Shown here: positions 51,215 to 60,776 of the stretch, piece after piece
Position numbering within the stretch: the first letter of the stretch is position 1
Layout of the letters: every line of letters starts with the position of its first letter
NCBI GenBank assembly: GCA_000719025.1
Contig: JODP01000001.1
Location: 806,001 to 870,000, forward strand
Length of the DNA: 64,000 bases
Source: Kineosporia aurantiaca JCM 3230
Lineage (GTDB): Bacteria; Actinomycetota; Actinomycetes; Actinomycetales; Kineosporiaceae
Reading direction: 5' to 3'
Notes under the pieces: generated by a model
What the model saw: only the letters and a program-made list of their open reading frames with translations
The model's database searches: none
Told to the model about the DNA's origin: nothing
Translations under genes and position numbers: made by a program

Positions 51215-52437
51215 GTGTCTGGGACGACGTGGTCGGGCAGGAAGCGACGATCACGATCCTGCGACAGGCGGTCAAGGCGGCGGGCGAGATCGTCACCGCG
51301 GGTACCGGCCTGGGGGTCGAGGCCGATCCGGGGGCGGGTGAGGCGATCGCCGTTTCCGGCGGCATGACTCATGCCTGGCTGATCACCGGTCCGCCGGGAT
51401 CGGGCCGGTCCACCGCGGCCCGGGCGTTCGCTGCTGCGCTGCAGTGTCTTCAGGGCGGTTGCGGGGTCTGCCATGCCTGCCAGACAGCCCTTTCCGGGGC
51501 GCACGCCGATGTCAGCCTGGTGGCCACCGAGCATGTCCAGCTGCGGGTGGACGACGTCCGTCCGCTCATTCAGCTCGCCCAGCGCAGCCCGTCGGAGGGG
51601 CGCTGGCGGGTGATCGTGATCGAGGACGCGGACCGGCTCAACGACTCGTCCGGCAACGTGCTGCTGAAGGCCGTGGAGGAGCCGCCGCCCCGCACGGTCT
51701 GGCTGCTCTGCGCGCCCAGCGCCGACGACGTCCTGACCACCATCCGCTCCCGGTGCCGCCGGCTCGGGCTGCGCATCCCGCCGGTCGACGCGGTCGCCGA
51801 TCTTCTGGTGCGGCGCGACGGCGCCGACCCGGCCATCGCCGCGTTCGCCGCCCGCTCGGCCCAGAGCCACATCGGCCTGGCCCGCCGCCTGGCCCTGGAC
51901 GAGTCCGCCCGGATCCGTCGCCGTGAGGTGCTCAAACTGCCGTCGACCCTGCGCAGCGTGGGGGCCGCGGTGCTGGCCGCCGGGCAGCTGGTCGAGGTCT
52001 GCGCCGAGGAGTCCAAGTCCCGCACCACCGAGCGGGACGCGACGGAGAAGTCCGCCCTGCTCCGTTCGCTCGGCGCCGAGGGCCTCTCCACTTTGCCCCC
52101 GGCCGTGCGCACCCAGGTCCGGCAGCTGGAGGAGAACCAGAAGCGCCGGGCCACCCGGGCCCAGCGCGATGTGCTCGACCGTTCGCTGATCGACCTACTC
52201 TCGCTCTATCGGGACGTCCTGGTGCTGCAGCTCGGCACCGGCGGCCCGGAGAGCGGGATCGATCTGGTCAACGCCGAGATGGCCGAGCTGATCCAGGCCG
52301 AGGCCCGGGCCAGCACCGCCACCTCCACGCTGCGCCGGATGGAAGCCATCGGGGTGGCCCGGGAGCGGATCGAGGCCAACGTCTCGCCGCTGCTGGCGCT
52401 GGAGTCGCTCATGGTGCAGTTGCGCCCGGCGGCCTGA
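51211..52437 (+). CDS. holB: DNA polymerase III delta-prime subunit
   Basis: A 408-residue clamp-loader subunit. It has an AAA+ P-loop-like ITGPPGSGRSTAARAFAAAL with Arg instead of the Walker Lys, a zinc module CLQGGCGVCHACQTA, and the sensor segment VIVIEDADRLNDSSGNVLLK then VEEPPPRTVWLLCA. The GTGA overlap with tmk indicates coupled translation, as in other actinobacteria. Confidence 0.95.
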   Translation: MSVWDDVVGQEATITILRQAVKAAGEIVTAGTGLGVEADPGAGEAIAVSGGMTHAWLITGPPGSGRSTAARAFAAALQCLQGGCGVCHACQTALSGAHADVSLVATEHVQLRVDDVRPLIQLAQRSPSEGRWRVIVIEDADRLNDSSGNVLLKAVEEPPPRTVWLLCAPSADDVLTTIRSRCRRLGLRIPPVDAVADLLVRRDGADPAIAAFAARSAQSHIGLARRLALDESARIRRREVLKLPSTLRSVGAAVLAAGQLVEVCAEESKSRTTERDATEKSALLRSLGAEGLSTLPPAVRTQVRQLEENQKRRATRAQRDVLDRSLIDLLSLYRDVLVLQLGTGGPESGIDLVNAEMAELIQAEARASTATSTLRRMEAIGVARERIEANVSPLLALESLMVQLRPAA

Positions 52438-52506
52438 CTCACGCCGTAGTCGGGTCCGATAGCGTTCTCATCCGGTCGATCAGGCAAGGCAGAGCCGAGG
52501 AGAGCG

Positions 52507-54093
52507 ATGTTCCGCAGCGACCGGCGGGAGCACCGACCCGCCGTCCGGTCCCTGACCCTCCTTGCGGCGGTGGCCCTGAGCCTCGCCTCCTGCTCGTTCC
52601 CGGATTCCGGGTCGGACAGCGGATCGACCGCCAAGCCGACCGCGCTGCCCTCGGCCGGCACCGTCCCCTCCGGGGTCACCGATCCAGCCACGGACCCGAA
52701 GTACCAGAAGTTCTATGGCCAGAAGGTCGCCTGGTCCGCCTGCGGCGACGGCTTCAAGTGCATGAAGTTCGAGGTCCCGGTCGACTGGGAGCAGCCCACC
52801 GGCGAGACCCTGAAGATCGCCGTCAACGAACTGCCGGCCGGCCGCGACGACCCGATCGGCTCGATGGTGGTGAACCCCGGCGGCCCGGGGGTGTCCGGGA
52901 TGGACTACGCCAAGGTCGCCCAGCAGGCCTTCGGCGAGAGCATCCTGCGCAACTACAACGTGGTCGGCTTCGACCCCCGCGGAGTCGGTGCCTCCGACCC
53001 GGTGAAGTGCTACGACGACAAGCAGTACGACCAGTACACCTCGGCCGAGAGCACACCGGACGACCAGGCCGAGATCAACGCGGCCGTCGCCTCGGCCAAG
53101 GACTTCGCCCAGGCCTGCGAGAAGAACACCGACAACGACCTGCTCGAGCACGTCGACACGCTCAGCACGGTCAAGGACATGGACGTGCTGCGGTCCCTGC
53201 TCGGTGACCAGGTCCTCTCCTACCACGGCGCTTCGTACGGCACCTACATCGGCGCCTGGTACGCCGAGACCTTTCCCTGGCGGGTCGGCCGGATGACGCT
53301 AGACGGCGCGATCGACCCGTCCACCTCGGCCCAGGAGTACACCGACGGCCAGGCCGAGGGCTTTTCCCGAGCCCTGCGGGCCTACGTGACGGACTGCCAG
53401 GACGGGGGCGACTGCCCGCTTCGTGGCACGGTGGACGAAGGGCTGAACCAGCTCGCCACCCTGGTGCAACGCGCCGACAGCAACCCACTCGACACCGGTG
53501 ACCCCCAGCGTCCATTGACCCAAGCCCTGATGCTCACCGGTATCGCCCAAGCGCTGTACGCCCAGCAGCTGTGGCCGATGCTCACCACCGGCCTTACCCA
53601 GGCCGCCTCGGGCGACGGCAGTGGCCTGCTCTCCCTGGCCGACACCTACCTGGAACGCTCGAGCAGCGGCCACTACGGAGGAACGCTGGCCTCAAACCCG
53701 GCGATCTTCTGCCTGGACGTCCCCGAGATCCGCACCCCGGACCAGATAGCCACCGACGCCGCCAAGCTGAACAAGGAGTTCCCTCCGCTCGGCGGATCGA
53801 TCGGCTGGGGCGGCCTCGGCTGCTCGCAGTGGCCCTACAAAGCCGTAATGCCCCGTAAGGAGCTCCACGCCACCGGCGCCGCCCCGATCCTGGTGCTGGG
53901 TACCGTGGACGACCCGGCCACCCCCTACGAGTGGGCCAAGGCCCTGGCCTCCCAGCTCGACTCCGGACGCCTGCTGACCTGGCAGGGAACCGTCCACACG
54001 GCCTACCGCCAAGGCAGCTCGTGCATCGACGAGAAGGTCGAGGACTACATGCTCACCGGCGCCCTGCCGGCCGAGGGGACCACCTGCAAGTAG
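52507..54093 (+). CDS. Secreted lipoprotein alpha/beta-hydrolase peptidase (TAP-like)
   Basis: 528 residues. The signal peptide ends in a lipobox LASC (Cys29). The hydrolase core has NPGGPGVSGMDYA (oxyanion), LSYHGASYGTYIGAWYAETF with the nucleophile Ser, and the C-terminal TAP-like domain with GTVDDPATPYEWA (Asp) and QGTVHTAYRQGSSCIDE (His). It matches the tripeptidyl-aminopeptidase/SlpD-E type exo-peptidases. It occupies the SCO3540 place after holB. Four or more Cys suggest disulfides outside the cell. Confidence 0.93.
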   Translation: MFRSDRREHRPAVRSLTLLAAVALSLASCSFPDSGSDSGSTAKPTALPSAGTVPSGVTDPATDPKYQKFYGQKVAWSACGDGFKCMKFEVPVDWEQPTGETLKIAVNELPAGRDDPIGSMVVNPGGPGVSGMDYAKVAQQAFGESILRNYNVVGFDPRGVGASDPVKCYDDKQYDQYTSAESTPDDQAEINAAVASAKDFAQACEKNTDNDLLEHVDTLSTVKDMDVLRSLLGDQVLSYHGASYGTYIGAWYAETFPWRVGRMTLDGAIDPSTSAQEYTDGQAEGFSRALRAYVTDCQDGGDCPLRGTVDEGLNQLATLVQRADSNPLDTGDPQRPLTQALMLTGIAQALYAQQLWPMLTTGLTQAASGDGSGLLSLADTYLERSSSGHYGGTLASNPAIFCLDVPEIRTPDQIATDAAKLNKEFPPLGGSIGWGGLGCSQWPYKAVMPRKELHATGAAPILVLGTVDDPATPYEWAKALASQLDSGRLLTWQGTVHTAYRQGSSCIDEKVEDYMLTGALPAEGTTCK

Positions 54094-54196
54094 CAGGCCG
54101 CCACGCCAGCTCGACGGCTGGGCGCGAAGCACTCGCGCCGAGCCCCTATACTCATTGACTGTCGCCCCCGGCAGAACCTTGCCGGTCCAGCGGCGC

Positions 54197-54269
54197 GCCA
54201 CCTTAGCTCAGTTGGTAGAGCAGCTCATTCGTAATGAGCAGGTCGTCGGTTCGAGTCCGACAGGTGGCT
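54197..54269 (+). tRNA. tRNA-Thr (anticodon CGT)
   Basis: Cloverleaf of 73 nt. Acceptor GCCACCT (54197-54203) pairs with AGGTGGC (54262-54268), D-arm GCTC...GAGC, anticodon arm CTCAT-TTCGTAA loop with CGT, T-arm GTCGG-TTCGAGT-CCGAC, discriminator T. No CCA is encoded. It reads ACG. Confidence 0.97.
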
Positions 54270-54270
54270 C

Positions 54271-54315
54271 AGCCAAAACCCCAGGTCAGAGACATGATCT
54301 GGGGTTTCCTTGGCT
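54271..54315 (+). terminator. Terminator after tRNA-Thr
   Basis: Stem AAACCCCAGGTCA (54276-54288) pairs with TGATCTGGGGTTT (54295-54307) with one G-T wobble. An outer AGCCA/TGGCT pair extends it (54271-54275 with 54311-54315). Confidence 0.8.
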
Positions 54316-54394
54316 TCGGGGTTGATCAGTCGAGGCGGAAACACGATCAATCGACAAGATCATCTTCAAGTCAAATGGGCGATATGTTCCCCTC

Positions 54395-55825
54395 ATGCGC
54401 ATCCGCGTGCCCCGAGTGGGCATCCTGGGTGGAGCCCTGATTGCTCTACCCCTCGCAGCTCTTCCCCTGACCGCCCTTCCCGCGGACGCGGCCGCCAAGC
54501 CCGTGGTCACCAAGGTCGTGGCGACGCACGGGAGCACCAACGGCGGCACCGTCGTCACGGTGACCGGCAAGAACTTCACCAAGGTCAGCGCAGTGAAGTT
54601 CGGCTCGATCAAGGGGGCTCACGTCAAAGTGGTGTCCTCCGAGAAGGTGACCGTCACCTCGCCCAAGCACACGGCCGGGGTGGTGCACGTTCGGATCGTC
54701 ACCAAGGCGGGGACCTCCGCCGCAGTGAAGACCGATCACTTCACCTACGCGACTCCGCCGTCGGTCACCAAGATCTCGCCGACCCGCGGCCTGGTCAAAG
54801 GGGGCACGAAGGTCACGGTCACCGGCAAGAACTTCGCCGGCGCCACCAAGGTCACCGTTGGGCAGACGGCGGTCGACTATCGGCTGTCCAGCGGCAAAAT
54901 CATCCTGACGACGCCCCCGCACATGGAGGGCCGGCCCGACATTCGGGTGAGCAACCTTGGTGGAACCAGCAAGATGGCGGCCGCCGACAAGTTCACGTTT
55001 GTCTCCCCACCCGTCCCAAAACCGCTGCCGGTGTTGCGGGAGATCTTCACTCAGGGAGACCCGCTCGCCAGCGGGATCGCGGGCGGAACCCACGTCTACA
55101 TCGACGCCACCTACACCGGCAAGATCAACGCGGTCAGCTTCGGCGGCGTCGACGCGCCGATTCAGTACGTCCGGGACTCGACCGGCGCGATCGTGGATTG
55201 GTACGTGCTGGCTCCCAAGCACCCGGCAGGCACCGTCCATGTGCAGGTCACCGACGACAACGGCACGTCTTTGCCAACCGTGGCGGACAAGTTCAGGTAT
55301 TACCCCCCGCCCGTCGTCACCGGCCTTTCAGTGACGAGCGGACCGGCTCGGGGCGGAACCAACGTCACGGTGCTGGGTTCGTTCCACGGTCCCCTGCGGG
55401 TCACCTTCGACGGCAGTGGCGCTGTGGCCTCCCTACAGACGAGCACCGCGACCACTGTCGTCGCGGTCTCGCCCCTTCATGCCACCGGCGGAGTGGTGCA
55501 CGTACAGGTGAAGGACCTCGGCGGGCTCTCGGAACCGATCGAGGCCGACGAGTTCACCTACATCTACTACCCGCCCCCGGTGATCACCGCTCTCTCCCCG
55601 GCATCGGGGCCGACCACGGGCGGCACTCACGTCGTCCTTCGGGACAGCTTCCACGGGGAGGTGGCGATCGCGTCCGCCGGATATGCGACCTATGACTCAG
55701 ACACCGACACGTACTCGGTGGAAACACCGGCGCACGCGGCCGGGATCGTGGACGTCTGGGCGAAGGACATCGGTGCGCCCTCGACGGCCACATCGGAGAC
55801 CCGATTCACGTACACGGACGGTTAA
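54395..55825 (+). CDS. Secreted protein with five IPT/TIG domains
   Basis: 476 residues. A Sec signal peptide (RIRVPRVGILGGALIALPLA, likely cleaved near LPADAAA, residue ~33) is followed by five ~80-residue immunoglobulin-like IPT/TIG repeats. Each starts with a (V/I)(T/S)K(I/V)SPTRG-like motif and contains GGT.VTVTGKNF. No membrane anchor or enzyme domain is seen. It is probably a surface or extracellular binding protein. It stands alone after the tRNA, with no equivalent in the Mycobacterium or Streptomyces neighbourhood I know, suggesting recent acquisition. Confidence 0.88.
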   Translation: MRIRVPRVGILGGALIALPLAALPLTALPADAAAKPVVTKVVATHGSTNGGTVVTVTGKNFTKVSAVKFGSIKGAHVKVVSSEKVTVTSPKHTAGVVHVRIVTKAGTSAAVKTDHFTYATPPSVTKISPTRGLVKGGTKVTVTGKNFAGATKVTVGQTAVDYRLSSGKIILTTPPHMEGRPDIRVSNLGGTSKMAAADKFTFVSPPVPKPLPVLREIFTQGDPLASGIAGGTHVYIDATYTGKINAVSFGGVDAPIQYVRDSTGAIVDWYVLAPKHPAGTVHVQVTDDNGTSLPTVADKFRYYPPPVVTGLSVTSGPARGGTNVTVLGSFHGPLRVTFDGSGAVASLQTSTATTVVAVSPLHATGGVVHVQVKDLGGLSEPIEADEFTYIYYPPPVITALSPASGPTTGGTHVVLRDSFHGEVAIASAGYATYDSDTDTYSVETPAHAAGIVDVWAKDIGAPSTATSETRFTYTDG

Positions 55826-55893
55826 CCGCCGAACGGGCAAGACCAGCACGCGGCAGGAGGAGCCTTGTCGTCGTCGACCATGATGCGGGTCGC

Positions 55894-56805
55894 TCAGGCC
55901 TCCTTCGCCAGACCAAGCACCCGCTGATGGTTATGCCGGTACCGCCCCGGCGAAACCCCGAACTCCCGCCGGAAAGCATTGGCAAAGGCGAACTCTGACG
56001 AATATCCCACCTTAGTTGCGATCACAGCCAGCGAGAACTGGGTGTCGCAGAGCAGCCGGGCACCCCGGACCAGGCGCTGCCCGGTGAGGTAAGCCATCGG
56101 CGAGCGCCCCATCTGGACCGCGAAACGCCGAGTGAAGGCGGTGCGGGAGAGGCCGGCCTGGGCACTGAGTTTCTCCACCGTCCAAGGCGACTGCGGGTTT
56201 TCGTGGATGGCCCGCAGGGCAGCGCCCACCTGCACGTCCTCGACGTCCAGCGGAGTGCTGTCGGCGTTCTGCTCCCGCCAGATCCGGAGTGTGTGGACGA
56301 TGATCAGATCGATAAGGGCGGTCCGGGTAACGCCGGCTCCGGCCTGTTCCCCAGAAACGTCCTGTCGTAAAACTGAAATCAGGGCGACTAGTTCTGAATG
56401 TTGCTGAGGGTCGGGCGAGATCACGATCTTCTCGGGCAGGTCTCGCAGGAACTGGTGCACCTGGCCGTGGGCGAGGCGGTATGCGCCGCAGAGGCATTCG
56501 AGGTTCCAGGATCCCGGAGTGGGAGCCTGCGCCTCGAACGGCATCAGGGGGAGGTCTCGGAGGGGGCGGCGGACCAGGCTCAGCCCGTGCTCGGCGCCAC
56601 TGGGCAGGAGCACGACGTCGCCCCGCCGCACCGGGACGGCCTCGCCCGTGCCACCGATCAACCAGGCCGAACCGGCCAGCACGACGTGGAAGCCGATGCC
56701 CTCGAAGGGGTCGAATCTCATGCCCCAGCGGTCCGAGCCCCCGAACCAGCGGGCCCCGGCCTCGCCCGTCCGGGCCCCGGCCAGGGCCGTGCTGACCAGA
56801 TCCAT
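55894..56805 (-). CDS. AraC-family regulator with cupin domain
   Basis: 303 residues. The N-terminal cupin_6-type domain (GIGFHVVLAGSAWLIGGTGE, then GDVVLLPSGAEHGLS) is followed by two helix-turn-helix motifs (KLSAQAGLSRTAFTRRF, and IATKVGYSSEFAFANAFRRE, ending FGVSPGRYR). It is 17 bp downstream of the acyl-CoA dehydrogenase-like gene on the same strand, so the enzyme and regulator are probably co-transcribed. The inducer is unknown. Confidence 0.9.
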   Translation of the reverse strand: MDLVSTALAGARTGEAGARWFGGSDRWGMRFDPFEGIGFHVVLAGSAWLIGGTGEAVPVRRGDVVLLPSGAEHGLSLVRRPLRDLPLMPFEAQAPTPGSWNLECLCGAYRLAHGQVHQFLRDLPEKIVISPDPQQHSELVALISVLRQDVSGEQAGAGVTRTALIDLIIVHTLRIWREQNADSTPLDVEDVQVGAALRAIHENPQSPWTVEKLSAQAGLSRTAFTRRFAVQMGRSPMAYLTGQRLVRGARLLCDTQFSLAVIATKVGYSSEFAFANAFRREFGVSPGRYRHNHQRVLGLAKEA

Positions 56806-56822
56806 GGCCGCCAGTGTACGAA

Positions 56823-57857
56823 CTATCTCCCGCTGACGGCCTCACCGAAGCGTTCGGCGGCCAGGTACGGGTTCGTGTGAGGGTGACGACTGGCCACCGC
56901 AACGTCACGCCAGAATCTCTGCAGCGGGTTGGATTTGGCGAATCCGCTGGTCCCGTGCAAGTCCAGCATCAGTTCCAGGGCCGTGCGGCAGTCCTGAGTC
57001 ACCTCGACCATCTCCACGGAAACCCTTGCTGCGTCCGAGTCCTCGACCGTTCCCGCGTCGACGGTCGCGGCCAGGGCGAGCAGGGCGCGCTCGGCCCGGT
57101 TGGTCAACCGGGTGGCCTGGCCCAGCCAGTGCCGGGCGCCGGGCGACTCGGCCATTCGGGTGTAAGCCGTCATGAACGGCTTCCGGTTCGAGGCGAACAT
57201 GTCCTCGATCACGTCGAGCGCACCGCGGGTGGCCCCGACCACCGGAGCCAAAGCGGTGAGGCCGTAGAACATCCGGTCGGCGAGCGAGCCGGGCAACGGG
57301 GAGGGGAAGATCTGTGCGTCCGGCACGAGGACGTTGTCAGCCACGGCGGTGTGGCTTCCGGTCCCCCGCATCCCGGCCATCTCCCAGGTGTGCTTGATCT
57401 GCAGGTCAGCGACGGGGATCAGCGCCATCGCCATCCGGTCCCCGTCCATCAGGCCGACCGAGGCCCAGGTCGAGTCCTCACAGCCGGACAGGCTGACCCA
57501 GGACCCGGTGACCCGGGCTCCGGAAGGCCCCCGATCGACCCGGCCGGAGGGCACCCCGGTCCCGCAGGTCTGGGCGTCCGGGTCAGCCAGAAAGGCCTCC
57601 GGCAGGCTCTCCCCGAGGCCGTTCACCAGCATGGTCTTGGACACCGCCGAGGTACCGACGTTCCAGGCCGTCGACGGGCAGGCCCGCCCCAGTTCGGCCA
57701 GACGATTGGTCACGGTCACCGTCGAGGCCCAGGTGCCGCCGTGGTTCACGGGCATCCGAAGGGCGAAATCGCCTGCCTGACGAACCGCTTCGAGGCTTTC
57801 CGGGGCCGGGCGTCCCTGCCGCTCGGTCTCTTCGGCATGGGCCGCAAGAATCTTCAT
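56823..57857 (-). CDS. Acyl-CoA dehydrogenase-like flavoprotein
   Basis: About 344 residues. It has the acyl-CoA dehydrogenase fold with GDFALRMPVNHGG, PSTAWNVGTSA, the mid-domain GSWVSLSGCEDSTWASVG and C-terminal FRDVAVASRHPHTNPYLAAE-like residues (WRDVAVASRHPHTN). The lack of an obvious catalytic Glu and the HPH segment resemble the two-component flavin monooxygenase branch (HsaA/DszC-like) rather than true dehydrogenases. The ATG at 57857 is chosen; GTG at 57860 is equally possible. The substrate is unknown. Confidence 0.82.
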   Translation of the reverse strand: MKILAAHAEETERQGRPAPESLEAVRQAGDFALRMPVNHGGTWASTVTVTNRLAELGRACPSTAWNVGTSAVSKTMLVNGLGESLPEAFLADPDAQTCGTGVPSGRVDRGPSGARVTGSWVSLSGCEDSTWASVGLMDGDRMAMALIPVADLQIKHTWEMAGMRGTGSHTAVADNVLVPDAQIFPSPLPGSLADRMFYGLTALAPVVGATRGALDVIEDMFASNRKPFMTAYTRMAESPGARHWLGQATRLTNRAERALLALAATVDAGTVEDSDAARVSVEMVEVTQDCRTALELMLDLHGTSGFAKSNPLQRFWRDVAVASRHPHTNPYLAAERFGEAVSGR

Positions 57858-58162
57858 CACCCGGCCGACTCAACCATCGCAACCCGACCCGGTGAATGCT
57901 TCAGACGCCCGGCTTCATACGCGTCCGGTCCGCCGCGAACCGCCCAGAGACCACGCGACCGCCGCCCTCGAGCGTCCATCATTGACAAAACTCACCGGTC
58001 GTCCGCAACCGGACCGGCGCCCGCAGGCGACCGGACGAGTGATCACGGTCCGACATCGAACACCGCCGATGCCCTCCTGACCGGCGCGAACCCGGAACGG
58101 TCGAATAGGCTCATCAGGTCGCGGTAGCCCGGCCGCGCGGGTACTTGACGCAGGAGTTGCAG
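57858..58162. other. Divergent intergenic region
   Basis: 305 bp between the acyl-CoA dehydrogenase-like gene and the holin-X gene. I see no gene, strong hairpin or convincing promoter. AGGAG at 58152-58156 is the ribosome-binding site of the downstream gene. It marks the border between the inserted segment and the conserved marP-crp block. Confidence 0.5.
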
Positions 58163-58549
58163 ATGGCCGAGGAACGGACGATAGGTCAGCTCGTGTCCCA
58201 GGCGAGTGAGGACCTGTCCGCGCTCGTCCGTTACGAGGTCGCGCTGGCCAAGGCCGAGATCAAGGACGACGTGAAGCGCGGCGCCGCCGCGGGGGGGATG
58301 TTCGGGGCGGCCGGGTTCCTCGCCCTTCTGGCCCTGATCACCCTGGTGATCACCGTCGGCTACGCCCTGATCGCCCTCGGCCTGGCCGCCTGGCTGGCCT
58401 TCCTGATCGTCACCGTGGCCCTCCTCCTCCTGGCCGGCATCCTCGGGTTCATCGGGTTCACCCTGGTGAAGAAGATCCGTCCACCGGAGCGCGCGATCGC
58501 CTCCACCAAGAAGACGATCGCTGCGGTGAAGGGCAGTGTCCGTCCGTGA
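58163..58549 (+). CDS. Actinobacterial holin-X family membrane protein
   Basis: 128 residues. An N-terminal amphipathic region (RTIGQLVSQASEDLSALVRY, then EVALAKAEIKDDVKRG) is followed by two long membrane helices (GFLALLALITLVITVGYALI, LAAWLAFLIVTVALLLLAGI) and a basic tail. This is the DUF1469/phage_holin_3_6 family, which is chromosomal and not phage evidence. The ATG at 58163 with AGGAG upstream is chosen over a TTG 18 nt earlier. It occupies the Rv3669 position beside an epoxide hydrolase and marP. Confidence 0.88.
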   Translation: MAEERTIGQLVSQASEDLSALVRYEVALAKAEIKDDVKRGAAAGGMFGAAGFLALLALITLVITVGYALIALGLAAWLAFLIVTVALLLLAGILGFIGFTLVKKIRPPERAIASTKKTIAAVKGSVRP

Positions 58550-58564
58550 CCCCCGCTTGACCTG

Positions 58565-59560
58565 GTGAGACTACGCCGGGCCCGATCCGCCGCGACCGAT
58601 GAACCGGAGCGGCCGGAGACACCTCGCCCTGCCCTGGAACCGGCGGGTGCGCTTTACAGCGACTCCGCGGACACCCTGATCCGCGGCCCCTGGACGCATC
58701 GCTTCATCGCGGCCAACGGAGCGCGCTTCCACGTCGCCGAGGCCGGCGAGGGTCCGCTGGTGCTCCTGTTGCACGGTTTCCCGCAGTTCTGGTGGAGCTG
58801 GCGGCATCAAATGCCCGCGCTCGCCGACGCCGGGTTCCGCGTGGTCGCGATGGATCTGCGGGGTTATGGGGCTTCGGACAAACCTCCGCGCGGTTACGAC
58901 ACGATGAGCTCGGTGACCGATGTGGCCGGGGTGATCAGGGCGCTCGGTGAGTCCGAGGCGGTGATCGTCGGGCAGGACTGGGGCGGCTGGCTGGCCTGGT
59001 CGATGCCGGGTCTGGCGCCTGAGCTGACCCGGGCGGTGGCCAGCATCTCGATGGGGCATCCACTGGTGATGCGTCGGGCTCTGACCCGTGACCGGCGCCA
59101 GCGCCGGGCCTGGCGTCAGGTCTTCGAGTTCCAGCTGCCGATGCGCCCGGAACGCCGCCTGACCAGGGACGATCTGGTGGGCGAGGTATTGCGGGACTGG
59201 TCCGGGACGGGTGCGGAGTTCCCCGATGAGGAGAGCCTGGACGTGTACCAGCGGGCGATCCGCGTGCCTTTCGTGGCGCACAGTGCGATGGAGTACTACC
59301 GCTGGGCCCTGCGCTCGCTCCCCCGTCGGGACGGTCGGCGGTTCTCCACTGCAGTGGACGCGCCGATCACCGTGCCGGTGCTGAGTCTGCACGGCGAGGA
59401 GGACCCGTTCGTCCTGCTGCCCAGCGTGCTCGCGTCCCACCGTCAGGTGACCGGGCCGCTGCGTTTCGATCTGGTGCCGGGGGCGGGGCACTTCCTTTCC
59501 GAAGAAGCGCCGGAACTGGTCACCCGGGCCTTGCTGACCTGGCTGAAAAATCTCGATTGA
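58565..59560 (+). CDS. Epoxide hydrolase-like alpha/beta hydrolase
   Basis: 331 residues. It has the oxyanion motif LLHGFPQFWWSWRHQ, nucleophile Asp in VIVGQDWGGWLAW (residue ~140), acid in SLHGEEDPFVLL and His in VPGAGHFLSEEAPE. Asp in place of Ser at the nucleophile elbow is typical of soluble epoxide hydrolases. The placement matches Rv3670 (ephE) next to marP. A ~45-residue N-terminal extension precedes the domain. It is 15 nt from the holin-X gene, so probably co-transcribed. Confidence 0.9.
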   Translation: MRLRRARSAATDEPERPETPRPALEPAGALYSDSADTLIRGPWTHRFIAANGARFHVAEAGEGPLVLLLHGFPQFWWSWRHQMPALADAGFRVVAMDLRGYGASDKPPRGYDTMSSVTDVAGVIRALGESEAVIVGQDWGGWLAWSMPGLAPELTRAVASISMGHPLVMRRALTRDRRQRRAWRQVFEFQLPMRPERRLTRDDLVGEVLRDWSGTGAEFPDEESLDVYQRAIRVPFVAHSAMEYYRWALRSLPRRDGRRFSTAVDAPITVPVLSLHGEEDPFVLLPSVLASHRQVTGPLRFDLVPGAGHFLSEEAPELVTRALLTWLKNLD

Positions 59561-59594
59561 GGACGCCGGTCAGCAGTCATGGACGGCGGTCGCC

Positions 59595-60776
59595 TCAGCC
59601 GCTGGCACAGTCCCCACTGCCGACCTTGGCGCTCTTCGCCGCCCCGGCCAGGATCGTCGAGCGGGCCTCGTCCATCGTCAGCGCGTAGCCGGTGTTCGGA
59701 TCGTCCAGCGACTTGGCGAAGACCACCCCGACCACCTTGCCGGACGGATCGAGCACTGGGCCGCCGGAGTTGCCCGGGCGGACCTTGACGTAGAGCGAGT
59801 AGACCTCGCGGACGGCCCCCTCGTTGCCGTAGATGTCCTCTCCGCTGGCCCGGACGATCGACCGGACCCGGGCCGGGGAGACCTTGAACGGGCCGTCGTT
59901 GGGGAAACCGACCACCACCGCGTCATCCGCCCGCTCCAGGTCACCGGCCAGCTGGAGCGGCTTGGCCGGGAGCTTGGGCACGGCCAGAACGGCCAGGTCG
60001 CGGACCGGATCGAAGAGCACCACCCGAGCGCTGTACTGCTTGCCCTGGCCGCCGAGCTGCACGTGCGGCTGGGTGACCCCGGCCACCACGTGCGCGTTGG
60101 TGACCACCCGCTGGGGCGCGATCACCACCCCACTGCCCTCCTGGCCCCGGCCGCACTTGCTGGCCTCGCCGGTGATCTTGACCACCGCCTGCCGGGCCTT
60201 GGCCACCGCCGCGCTCTTGCTCAGCGCCTGGTCGGGGGCCTGGACCGGGGTGATGTCCTCCGGCTCGACGCCGGCGAAGACCCGCGGGAAGTTGCTCGAG
60301 CCGACCGCCTCGCGGAACTTGTCGGCCACCCCCACCAGCCCGGTCGGGACCAGGTCGTCGATGGTGCGGATGACCTTGGACCCGGCCACCGTGCGGGAGA
60401 GCTGCTCGGACGGCCCGCCCCGGACCGCCCCGGCCACGAACCAGAGCACCAGCGCGACCGCCAGCACCCCGGCGACCGCACCGACGATGTGGTCGGCCAG
60501 CGCCACCGGCCCCTCCGGCACCGCCTGGCGGATCCGGCCACCGATCAGGGCGCCGAGGAACTGCCCGGCCCAGGCGGTGAAGATGACCGCGAGCAGGGTG
60601 ATGATCGAGCGCCGGGTGCCCGCCTCGAGGCCGGAGACCAGCTGCGGCACCACGAACATGGCCAGCACCGCCCCGCCGACGAAGCCGCCCAGCGAGAGCA
60701 GGCCGACGACCAGGCCCTGGCGGAACCCGGAGACGGCGTACCCGAGCATGATCAGCACCAGGATGATGTCGATCAC
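59595..60776 (-). CDS. marP: MarP-like membrane-anchored periplasmic serine protease
   Basis: 393 residues, nearly the length of Rv3671c (397). A CvpA-like N-terminal part with four membrane helices (about 1-115) precedes a trypsin-fold protease with His in RVVTNAHVVAG, Asp in DPVRDLAVLAV and Ser in VRPGNSGGPVLD. Two Cys (ASKCGRG and SGDCASG) could form the redox-sensitive disulfide known in MarP. It is needed for acid resistance in M. tuberculosis. The start overlaps the NUDIX stop (ATGA). Confidence 0.93.
   Translation of the reverse strand: MIDIILVLIMLGYAVSGFRQGLVVGLLSLGGFVGGAVLAMFVVPQLVSGLEAGTRRSIITLLAVIFTAWAGQFLGALIGGRIRQAVPEGPVALADHIVGAVAGVLAVALVLWFVAGAVRGGPSEQLSRTVAGSKVIRTIDDLVPTGLVGVADKFREAVGSSNFPRVFAGVEPEDITPVQAPDQALSKSAAVAKARQAVVKITGEASKCGRGQEGSGVVIAPQRVVTNAHVVAGVTQPHVQLGGQGKQYSARVVLFDPVRDLAVLAVPKLPAKPLQLAGDLERADDAVVVGFPNDGPFKVSPARVRSIVRASGEDIYGNEGAVREVYSLYVKVRPGNSGGPVLDPSGKVVGVVFAKSLDDPNTGYALTMDEARSTILAGAAKSAKVGSGDCASG

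Noticed and set aside
58163..58549. Prophage remnant suggested by the holin family name
   Set aside because: The family is a chromosomal actinobacterial membrane protein conserved beside epoxide hydrolase and marP. No other phage gene is present.
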